Assembly: GCF_018812025.1 (NCBI RefSeq)
Contig: NC_063065.1
Span: 32,113,715 to 32,177,714, forward strand
From: Megalobrama amblycephala
Taxonomy: Eukaryota > Chordata > Actinopteri > Cypriniformes > Xenocyprididae
Direction: 5' to 3'
Length of the DNA: 64,000 nt
Part shown: positions 36,086-48,600 of the stretch, one piece after another
Layout: every line of letters begins with the position of its first letter
How positions within the stretch are numbered: position 1 is the stretch's first letter
Program-made: the position numbers and the translations under genes
The notes under the pieces: generated by a model
Told to the model about the DNA's origin: nothing
The model's input: the letters and a program-made list of their open reading frames with translations, nothing else
The model's database searches: none

Positions 36086-38329
36086 TCAGACAGGACAGAC
36101 ATATGAGAGTACCATCTGGATCTCATTAGCAATGATAACAGGACCTGGGTGCAAATTTTCAGGTTGATAGTGACAGGAAGTCATCTGCCAGACATCGAAG
36201 TAGATTACTCCATCAATATCTCTGAACATCTCCTGCATCACCGTGTTCATCTGCATTACATACCAATCACTTTGAAAAATATTCTGTAAAAACAGATCAG
36301 AATCACAGTCATCAAAAAGAGCTTGCATGCACTACAATTTTTCTGGGTAAATGAAGCTTCCAGTGCACACATACAAACAAAACAACAAGACACTGAATAA
36401 TATGATTAAAATATAAAAATGTATAAAGACATAGAATGGTTTGGAAAAACTACATTAACTGTATTGTTTGTATTTGTTGCTACTGTGTGTCTACTGGACA
36501 TAAAACCCTGTACTTTTTTGTACTTTTGTCTTTGTATACATTTGAATTCGGTTACTCTTTTGTAAGGTGTCCGTGTTACAGTTCAATTTACATTTAAGTA
36601 CAGAGTAATAATAATTAACTATATGTACGTACTATGTGGTTAGGGTTTGGTTTAGGGTTAGTTGCATATAATTATGCAGAATTTGGATGTATAGCAGGTT
36701 ATACTCTTATTAACCATCTGATGTATGCTGATTATTTAGTTATTCTGTCTCCTTATGAATATTTATTAGAAAGCGAGCAAGAACTCTACACAAACTCCAT
36801 AAATATTAACGCAAGACAATGAACTGAAGAAAACTGAGGGCTTAAATACACAGAGGAAGATCATTAACGAAACACGGAACAGGTGAGGACTAATCAGAAA
36901 CCACGATAAATAATAATGAACTAGAACACAGGAAAAGGAAAAGGAAAACCAAGACTAGAAACTAAACATGACTGTGACAAATAGCTCTTTTTAGAGCTTA
37001 CTGTACTTCACTTTATATAGCACACTTGGCGTAAATATAGTAAAGCTACAATGAAAAAACTTCAGGTGGCATTTTAATGATGCATTAAGAATCTTCCTTA
37101 AAGGGAGAGTTCACTCAAAAATTAAATTCTCTCATCATTTACTCACCCTCAATTTGTTCCAAACCTGTATGCATTTCTTATTTCTGCAACACAAAAGAAG
37201 ATATTTCAAAGAATGTCGGTAACCAAACAGTTGATGGGACCCATTGACTTCCATAGTATTTTTTTTCCCCCATTCTATGGAAGTCAATGGGGTCCAAGAA
37301 TAAAGTAATACCTCTCCTAACATGGAAAAAATAACAAATATATTACTTTTATCTAGTAGAAATAATAAAAAAAAAATGCCTAAAAGTGATTCACCCTCTT
37401 TATAAATCTCGACTACTTTGATTATGCTTTTATGATCCTTTTTAGCTTGACAGCCTTTAGTTCCCATCCACTTTCACTGTATAGAAGAGAGCTCAGACAT
37501 TCTGCTTAACCTCTTATTCTGTTTCACAGATGAAATTCAGGTTTGGAATGACATGAGGATGAGTGAATGATGACAAATGTTCATTTTTCTTGTTGAACTC
37601 AAAACATTATCACAAGAAAACTAAAATAAGCAATTGTACCTTTACTCCTGCAGTGTTTCCAGACTTGATGATGACGGTAGTCTCTGGTGCACGACTCAGC
37701 AGTGCAACAACAGACTGACGGATTTTGGCCACTTCATGCACATAAAATGTTATTGGGTGAAACACCATGTGGGCAAAGATTGTAAAGACAATGACTGCAT
37801 GAGGACCACCAGCTATTTCATCAATATCATTGCTGATATAATGCAGGTCAGTAATGGGCATTTTAGGAAATCGCAAAGGAACACCATGTAGCCTCCAGTG
37901 AACAATGATATTATTTTTCAACTCTACAGCCATCAGGGGTCCACTGGTAGGAGGAGTGTGGAGGTCCATTCTTTTTATGCCTAACAAAGATAAGTAAAAC
38001 TTACATTAAACTCATTCTTTAATTAATTACTTGAACAGCTTTACAAAGTTGCTTTAAACTGTACACAGCAGCCCCCTAAAGTATATGGTTAACTTAAAAG
38101 GTTACACTTAAAAGGTTAGTTCACACAAAAATAAAAAAAAATTCTGTCATCATTTACAAACTAGGGATGTGCAACGATTAATCGCGATGAATCGTTTGCA
38201 AAATAAAAGTCTGTGTTTACGTAATATATGTGTGTGTTCTGTGTATAATTATTATGTATATATAAATACAGACACATACATGTATATATTTAAGAAAAAT
38301 GTTAGATTTATATATTAAATATTTATATG

Positions 38330-38388
<59 letters not shown>

Positions 38389-38433
38389 AACATGCATATA
38401 TTTCTTAAATTTATACATGTAGGCCTATGTGTG

Positions 38434-38489
<56 letters not shown>

Positions 38490-41400
38490 CATACATACAT
38501 AATAATTATACACAGAACACACATATATATTACGTAAACACAGACTTTTATTTTGCAAACGATTAATCGCGATTAATCGTTGCACATCCCTACAAACCCT
38601 CATGTCGTTCCAAACCCGTAAGGCTTTCATTCATCTTTGGAACACAAATGAAGATCTTTTTAATGAACTCTGAGATCTTTCTGTACTTCCATAGACAGCC
38701 ATGCAACAAAACTTTTCACAAAACCTTTCCAAATGAATCAAGTCCAATTTTTCTGAAGAGACACAATCACTTAATAAGATAAACATATTGAATGTAGGCT
38801 TTTATTCACATATAAACATTGATCAGACTATGTATATACACTATTTACTTATTAAAGCAATTACAAAAACTGGGCAATAACTAGATACTACTAACCCTGA
38901 ATCTACCCCTAAACCTTCTTAACCCATGTAGTTACCTAATATTTCCAGTACTTTTTGGGTAAGTACACTGTAAGTACACATACTGTAACAAAGTTTAACC
39001 AAAATATCTTCATTTGTGTTCCGAAGAAGAACGAAAGTCTTACAGGTTTGGAACGATATGATGGTGAATAAATGATAACAGAATTTTCATTTTTAAGTGA
39101 ACTAACCCTTTAAGGGATACTAATTAATGTGCATGTCTCATTGCATTAGATACAACTTTTATACTTTTCACTTTTATAAGTCATTTTGGTAATGATATTT
39201 TGCATGTTTAAAATCTGATGAATGTTTTTTAATATGTTTTGCTTGAGAGGTGTGCAAATTAGTTTGATATTTTCATCTAATGCCGAGATACATCTTTGGA
39301 TTGACTGTCCAAATACTTTGTGGGTCTCTGTATGTCAATTCCTTATTTAATATTATACATTCATGCTATCAAGTCTTAAATTAAATGACACTGACAACAA
39401 AGTCATTTCACTAAATAACTTGCCTGGCACTTTTGCTTCTAAAAACTCAAACCACTGCCTAATGGTAGAGTCTCCAAACAAGTAGACAATCTTGTTTTTA
39501 AGACAATTTCCCATTTGTGAAGAATTGAACTGTTGGTTGTTGCAAACAAAAGACTTCCAAACATCTTTCAGATAGAACCCTGCAGGAACTGTCATGCCAG
39601 ATCTGCATCTCTCCATTGTGCCTGAAGCAAAGAAACATTTACTTAATTAGAATTTGCATAATTTTGAAAATCTTTTTATTCCATTTATTTGATTTCAGAT
39701 GCAATCTCTCTTCTGATATGTGGTTAATGTAAGTTTGACCATTTCCTTTTTGGAAAAAAAAATTAAACGAAAAGCTGATTGCTTGTTTTTGTTTAGGAAA
39801 AAGGAAAACAAAAATTTTGCCTGATTTTTTTATTTGTTTATTGTGTACATATTGGTATGGCATATTTCGTTCACTGAAATGTTGCCTACATCTGCACGAC
39901 TATATTTTATTTAAAGGTGTTATAGAGGATGTTTTGTTTTATACATTATTATACAATATTACTTGAAACTGTCTTTACTAACTGATAAAAAGACTATTTA
40001 TTAGGTGCACTGAAAGGAATAATATCAATATACATCATCTGTGCACAAGGTAGGGCCTTAAAAACATCAGCCGATCATTGCGTAAACGATTGGCCCTCTG
40101 GCTTGTCAATCACAGCCATTACGTTCCTTGTGAGAGACGTGCGCGCTCCAGTAACTTTCCACAGGCGCCGCATGCAATGTTTTTGTCAGGAGTAACAACT
40201 GCAGATTATGAGTTACCTGTGGTGAGTCCGACATAATGAATCCACTAACATGACACAGCGAATGCCGGTGGTAAACAAACACTCGTGTTGCAATACTTGT
40301 GCACGAGTTTTGGGAGGCGTTCCCTCAAAATGAGCTGTGAACGAGGGGGGCTGTTCTTACGCATGCGCTCATTTCAAAAACTCACTAACAGTCTTTAGTT
40401 TCTCAGTCTTCGAAAACATCCTCTATAACACCTTTAAGTGTAAACACATTGGAGGTGCTGTACCAACTCTGACACAACAAAGGCTGTAAATAAGACATGG
40501 CAGTTTGACCAATAAGATTAAAGGGCAAGGTAATCTCATGAGTATTCATATGTATTTTTACGTAAGGTATGGAATGTATTTCGACCTCACTAGAACGTCA
40601 CCACAGTCTTATCCTGAATGATGCCATTCTTCTGCCTGTCTTCGAGGTCTAATATCAACAAGGTGACTAACCTTAGGGGTGTTACGGTTGGCTGCAGGAA
40701 GGAGCACAGACGAGGAGCATAAATCCAAATACTAGTTTAATAACGTAATCCACAGGTTAACAGGCACAGAGAAGCAACACAACTTGCAATAACGGTGAAC
40801 GGACAAAGACTGAGTGAACAGGGGGAAACTAAATAGCAAACATAACAAGGTTGATTAATGAGACACAGGTGATACAAATGAACTAATGATGACGGCGGGA
40901 AACAGAACATGTGATCATAGAACACAAACAGAAAGTCCATAAACTGAAAACTGAAAACTGAAACTAAACAGACTGTGACAAGGGGTGGCTATTAAATAAC
41001 ATCTGGATGAACCAACCACTTCCTCTTTGAATTCTTGCCTCATCTGAGACCAGATCAGTAGATTGCATTTAAGCTTAATTACAAGAGATATTGCAATTCC
41101 AATCCGTCGTGTTTTTGTGCAGGTTCTTTATGACCCTGATGATTGTTGTGAAATTCTCCATATTTATATATCTTGGCGCATCGTTGGAACGCACAGATGT
41201 TCTTTAGTTCTATAGCTTAAAGGTGTTGCAGACTTGTTTGTTTTTCAACACTGACACCAGAAACAAAAAGCACAAGAAAATAAAAAAAAAATCTAATTAA
41301 AAAAAAATGTAATACAATGGTACATTTATATCATAACACGTGATACATGTTAAACCAGGTTATACAGAAAACAAGACTGTTAGGATCAGTTTCCTTCAAA

Positions 41401-44400
41401 AATCCCATAAAAGAATCACCTTTCAGTCCTTCACGAGTAAAGAGCACTCCAAGTTGACTGTGTGATGTCGCACGTAGAAGTAGAATCACGTAGAATCAGT
41501 CTCTCGCTAATGCGATGCAAACAACAACGCAATGAAAGCTCCAGCTGCAGCGTCAAGTCTCACTCGTGCGATGAACCAACAGCAACGCAATGAAAACGCC
41601 ATGTGTAGCAGCGAGTTTTACTGTAGCGGCCCTCCGGCGTCGAAGAAAAGAGGCAGAGAGTTTTTGACGGGTGCTTTCGATTTATTCTTCTTAGATGCAA
41701 TAAACTTCATTGCTGAAGTATTCGTTGTCTCAATTCTTTGTTGCAAATTCTCTCCATGCATCATAACAATAGCTTCACAGCATCATAACACCAGTTAGCA
41801 CCAATTGGCACCAAACAGCACTGACTAGCACCGTAAAACTACAAAGAAAACAAATAAAGAAACATAAATAAAGAAAAATACAGCATTCACAATAAACAAA
41901 CATTAACTACACATTTGACATTGTTCAAATTAATCAACCGTATCACACCAACAAAATACATGGAAAACAAACATAACATACCTCGCTCTGCTTGCCAAAG
42001 GGACACTAAAGTTTAAACCATTTTCCCGAACTCGAGAACAAACGTGCACTACTCTTACTCCGTTCACTTATATCCTCTAAGTTTAGTGCTCCCTCTAGTG
42101 GTGGCGCCAAGCAAAGCGATTTAAAGGGAAAGGCCATTACACATACTTTGAAAAACTTTTCAGGTTTTCCTTTAACAATATATGCAGGTTTTTCCAAAGC
42201 CAAAGAATAAGACAATTCCTGCAATATCAGGACTCCCCGGTGAGGCGTTTAACACTAAAACCTCTGGGGTGGCCTCCGGGCCAACAGCGGGCTCTGGAAC
42301 GGACTCACTGACTGGAGTGGACTCGCTGGCTGGAGCAGGCCCTGGAGCGAAACCACTGGCTGGAGCGGGCCTGGACTGCTCTGGACCGTGGTCACCAGAC
42401 CCTACGTGCATTCTCCAAGCACGCAAAACTGCCAAGACATAAGAGACAAAGACAGATTTCTTGGCCATGTCAGGACTCACCAGAAGGGCGTTTGACACCA
42501 AAACCTCTGGGGTGACCTCCGGGCCAACAGCTGGAACGGACTCACTGGCTGGAACGGACTCACTGACGGGAGCGGGTGCTGGAGGTCTCTGTACCACACT
42601 GTCCTTGCGAAGGTACAAATAATGGGCGAAATTCCAGAAGGAAAGGTTTATGAATGGTGGTTTATGTCACGGGAAATCACAGAAACAGGCAAGGAGATCC
42701 AAGTGCAGCTTTTTATTGAGGGTAATCCATAAACAGCGTCGTCCAAGCAAAGATTCAGTTCAAGGTCCTTCTGTTTGGTCTTTCTCTATTTCCAAGGGTT
42801 TTCACCAGGGTTGTTTCAGCAGCCCTTCGTCATCTTCCAAGCCAAGTCATGAGGGACATGGAAACAGTGCTCCAACATGCCCAATTTCTCAGTCTCAAAG
42901 GAAATTGGGAGAAGAGCAATGTAAGTCCCCGACAACAGATCGTGTTTGCGACAGCCACACACACAACTATTCATATGCTCTGACAAGAAGTGTGCAGGAA
43001 AGCCTGTGTCTAAGCAACGATTGTCTTGGATAGTATATACAACTTCACATGTGTACTCTAGTCAAAATCTACCTATCCCATGTGATCTGGTTACTCATTC
43101 TACCAGAAGCATGGATACTTCTTGGGTGGCACTTAAGGGGGCAGCACTCTCAGACATCCTCTTGGAGCACTCTTTGCATGTTCACAAGATTTTATAGGAT
43201 TAATGTGACAAATCCAGTCTCTCTGGGGTCGGGTGTTTTATCTACTGCTAAATTGCCGAGGGAGGGAAACGGTACTAGTCTATTGTGACCCTGGTGGTAT
43301 TAGTCATGCAGGGTAAGACTGTGAGGTCGAAATACATCTTAAGTTATGTATCAGGATAAGATTCTCAGCAATTAATAACTTAAATTCTGCTCTGCACCTC
43401 ATACAAAACTTTTATATACCAACAGAGAGAGCTGCAACTGCAACACATCATCATGTGAACTACTTTTGGTACACCTTTTGACATTTCCACTTGTCTGTCT
43501 CTTATGTTTTTCTTAATAACTCTACATATTGTTAAGAAATGGTTATAGGTAGTTTTAGAAACAGGGGTAGGATTAGCATTAGTTTTAATAAAAGTGTAAT
43601 TTTCCTAAACATTTCTGTCCATTAGGTTTTATATATTCTTTTTATATCCTCTATAAAATGGTTATGTTTGGATTTGGGGGTACGGTTAAAGGATCTACAA
43701 TTTATCTATAAAATGGTAAAAGGGCAATTATACAAATATCTTTACAATATAAAAGATTTGTAAATATTTTACATTTCCTTAGCTGTAAATATGTAATAAT
43801 GTTTACATTTAAAGGGGACCTATTATGCAAAATTCAATTTCGCATGGTGTTTGGACATAAATGTGTGTTGGCAGTGTATGTACACAACCACCCTATAATG
43901 ATAAAAATCCAAACACTTCTTTTTTTTTAATCCCCATAAATCATAAGCAGTGTCTCAGAACAAATTGTTTCCAGATCCATGGCAGTGGGATGTCACATTA
44001 GCCACAGGCCCCATCCATGAATGTTGACAGACACTGCCGTTTTAACATAGAACCGCCCTGAGTGAGTTCACAACAAGTTGTACATAGTCCGACATTGCTG
44101 CACTGACGAGAATGTCTCCCAAGTGAAACCGAAATTAGTTTATGTCTGTGCGAATCACTTCACACCGGACTGCTTTGTGAACAAATGTCAAAACTAAGGG
44201 ACAATACAAAACAGAGACTAAAATTTTTGTTACTCAAGGATAGATAAATACAATCTGTTGGTGATCCAGCTTACAGCCTCCAGAGTGATACTGGATATGA
44301 CAGTAATTAAGGTGAGAGCACTTTATTACAGTTTATCGGAGTTTAGCTCGTGAAGCTCCGCCCTTTTAGGCTGAGTGCAGCAGCTCATCTGCATTTAATG

Positions 44401-45544
44401 GGCACACACTGAAACGGCGCGTTTTTGCTCAACCCCCAAAAGTGGCAATTTGAACATGCTATAAAAAAAATTATCTGTGGGGTATTTTGAGCTAAAACTT
44501 CACATACACACTCTGGGGACATTTTACATCTTATAAAAGGGGACATAATAGGTCCCCTTTAAATGTTGTCAATACGTCCATATTGTATGTTTCAGCATCT
44601 ATAATACGTACAATACATTTTGCACCTAAAGATGTTACATATTGATGGCTGGAAAAGGACAATGTTGCCCATGTGAGCAAACTAAATATTCAAACCAATT
44701 TGTAAACAAACAAACAAACAAACAAACAAACAAAACCCAGAATACTCAGTTACAGCTTTTTAAAAAAAAAAAATAAAAAAAACTTTTTCCTTTCTTGTTA
44801 ATCTTTTCCAAACAGGAAATGAAATGGTCAAAATGTAAACGGATCATATGTAAACGTACCAATGCCTGCAGGGTTGGGAAGAACATTTAATATTTTTTTG
44901 TCTCCAGCAATAGCCACATTTGTTAATTTCCTGTGAAATAATATTTTCCTTAGAAATAATAATAATAATAATAATAATAATAATTCAATTATTTTTTTTA
45001 AATTTCAACATTTTTTTTAAAATTCAATTTGAATCTTTTCCCACTTACTTTGTAAGAAGTTGCTTCTCAAAAGGATTTAATGGGTTTTGAAAACTTCCTT
45101 TTGAGTGATGAACCAGGTTGTCACAAGAAAGTTTCTTCGGTCTCTCACATTGCCACACCGTCCCTGTTTTTATATCCTTATACTCACAGCAGCAGTCGCC
45201 TTTCCTCCAACTTCCATCTGCACCCCACTTAAGATTACACTGTACAACTTCACTGATCCTGTTTTTATTGGGTCCTGGCCCTTCAAAGTGGCCATTATAG
45301 TGGCTGCGTGGGAAGGAGGACTCCCTGTATTTATTTAGAATCTGCACAGCCTCACTGGAGTGCTCTAGACGTACATAAACTTGTGCCTGACCTTCCCAGG
45401 GCAGAAGAAGAGCAACAGAGTAAGTCCCATTACGGTGATCCACAACCTCCCCGTACACACTCGCCTTCAAGAAGAATGGAGAAGGTTAAGTGTAATGCAG
45501 AAAACTAATGTCTGCAGGTAAAGCAAGCTTATAAACCTAAACAT

Positions 45545-45608
<64 letters not shown>

Positions 45609-48600
45609 TATATTTTGTAAATAAACCAATTAACAGGCAAATGCTGACAAATGTCAGTGTACTTTTTTGTATAAAAATTGATTATAAAATAATATACAGT
45701 ACATTATAAAATAAACACACCTTGAGCATTGAATTGAATAGTTTTGCTTTGAAGAAATCTCCTCCATATCTTTTCAGGTTCTTGTTGTGGTCTCTGGCTG
45801 TGATGGTAACAGAGATCTTTTCTCCCACTTTGTAACTCTCCTTGAGTCCCACAATAGAGAATGTTGAGTGGACTGGACTTGTGCTCTGATTCAGCTGAGT
45901 GATTTCTTGATCTGGACCGTGCCAGTCCAGAGCCTTCTGTAGCCTTTCCCATTCCTCTTCACTGATTCCCATGTCAAGAGCAGATATTGTGGATGAATTA
46001 TTATTTTGAAGAACTTGTTTAGGTCTGGGGGGCTGAAATAGTCTTATTTGGATCCCACCATTCAATCCCCATAGAGCCTGAGAGAGGACCAGGATATCAA
46101 TCACACTAAATTCCATTCTGTTTAATGTTCATTATGAATAAAGATACTTTCTGGATAATACTAGAAAAGTTAGTATCACTTTATTTTACAGTCCTGTTCC
46201 CCATGAACTTATGTACTTATGATAGTAATTGTAATAACTGGGTAATAACTAGGTACTAACCCTGAACCTACCCCTAAACCTAACCTTAACCCATTTACTT
46301 ACCTTATATTACCCAGTACTTTCTTGGATAAGTATACTGTAAGTACATGTAAGTGCACGTACTGTAAATAAAGTGCAAAGAGTTGCCTTTACACAACAAG
46401 TCAATAGGGAATGGCAAAGGGAACTGAGTTCTCATCAAGTTGGCTGTATGTCAGACATTTAACTTGCTTCCCTACTACTAAAATAAATCGAGAATACTTC
46501 CACCAGTTAGAGAGTCAAGACAAGCAAAATGTGCCAAAACAGCTCTTTAGCTCCGCCCATGAAGCACTGAAAATGATGTAATCGAGTTGATTTGACTTGA
46601 CATTTGATATTCAACAGTATTCTTGACATTTATTCAACAGTGCTTTTGATCTGCCTGCATTGACACTATTCTTTAAGAGCTGCTGTGCAGCCAAAATTTA
46701 TGTACCAGTTATCAATGTAAAGCTGCTTTGACACAATCTGCATTGTAAAAAGCGCTATATAAATAAAGGTGACTTGACTTGACCACCCATGAGTGGGGCG
46801 GTCCTAAGGGAGTGTCAAATTTGCCTCCAAACATACTGCATGTTATTACCCTTGATAGCAAATACATTATATTATATTATATTATATTATATTATATTAT
46901 ATTATATTATAAGAAAATACTGAGGTCATTATAAAATGCAATTTTATAATCTTCAAACAACTTTCATCTGCTTTGGGGCCCTAACCTATCATAACTATAC
47001 CTGTAGTATTACATCATAATAGTGTAGGGGGAGGGGGGAATTATAATATATAGTATATAATATAATATAATAAAGCCATTAATATAATAAGCCATTTTTT
47101 GTCCATTTTTTATGCCAATCATAAAATTTTATGGTGATTTGCACATTTTTCCATAGACGAGCAATAGGTATTCCAGATGGAGCTTCAGCAGAGGGGGGGT
47201 CGGGGGTGATGGGGGGTATTGTTTTATTTAAAGAGCTATTTGAGTAGTCAATGAAGAAACATAAAGTACCTGATACATAAAAATTTGAAAATAAAATCAT
47301 TCTGGAGGTTTTTAATTGCTGGGGTCAAATAGACCCCAGTGGTAAACCGCCGTCGCTGGTTTTTGAGGATAATAGGAGGGCTAAATTGAGATGTATGATT
47401 TGAATTGACATTTAAAATGTACAGGTGCTGGTCATATAATTAGAATATCGTGGAAAAAGTTCATTTTTTTATTGTAAATTATTTTTAAAAATGAAACTTT
47501 CATATATTCTAGATTCCCTACATGTAAAGTAAAACATTTCAAAAGATTTTTTTTTTTTTTTTTTTAAATTGATGATTAGAGCGTACAGCTCATGAAAGTC
47601 CAAAATCCAGTATCTCAAAATATTAGAATATTTCCTAAGATCAATCAAAAAATGGATTTTCAAAACAGAAAATTTCAAGTTCTTTAAAGTATGTTCATTT
47701 GTACACTCAATACTTGGTCGGCAGCACATATTACAGCAAATTACTTGCTCCTAGCACAAATTACAGCATCAGTGAAGTGTGGCATGGAAGTGATCAGCCT
47801 GTGGCACTGCTGAGGCACTATTGAGCCTTCAGATCATCTGTATATTGTTGAATCGACTGTTTCTCATCTTTCTCTTGAAAATATTCCATAGATTCAGGGG
47901 TCAAGCATGTTGGCTGGCCAATAAAACACAGTAATATCATGGTCAGCAAACCACTTGGAAGTGGTTTTTGCACTGTGGGCAGGTGCTAAAGTCCTGCTGG
48001 AAAAGGAAATCAGCATCTCCATAAAGCTTGTCAGCAGATGGAAGCATAAAGTGCTCCAAAATCTCCTGGAAGATGGCTGCATTGACTTTACACTTGATAA
48101 AACACAATGAACCAACACCAGCAGACGTCATGGCTCCCCCAAATCATTACTGACTTCAGAAACTTCCCACTAGACTTCAAGCAGCTTGGATTCTGTGCCT
48201 CTCCAGTCTTCCTTCAGACTCTGGGACCATGATTTCAACATGAAATGCAAAATTTACTTTTATCTGAAAAGAGGACTTTCGACCACTGTTCACTGTCTAG
48301 TTCTTTTTCTCCTTAGCCCATGTAAGATGCTTCTGATGTTGTTTCTGTTTCAGAAGTGGCTTGGTAGTCCTTTTCCTGAAGATGTCAGAGTGTGGTGACT
48401 CTTGATGCGCTGACTCCGGCTTCATTCGACTCATTGTGAAGCTCTCCCAAGTGTTTGAATCGGCTTTACTTGACAGTATTTTCAAGCTTGTGGTCATCTC
48501 TGATGCTTGTGCACCTTTGCCTACCCAATTTCTTCCTTCTAGTCAACTTTGCATTTTATATGCTTTGATACATCACTTTGTAAACAGCCACCACATTGAC

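Noticed and set aside
42650..43033. 127-codon plus-strand ORF
   Set aside because: It lies in LTR-like sequence, its composition is not gene-like and no domain is recognised.
46862..46911. Repeated pentamers considered as a CRISPR-like or regulatory array
   Set aside because: It is a plain (ATATT)n microsatellite with no spacers.
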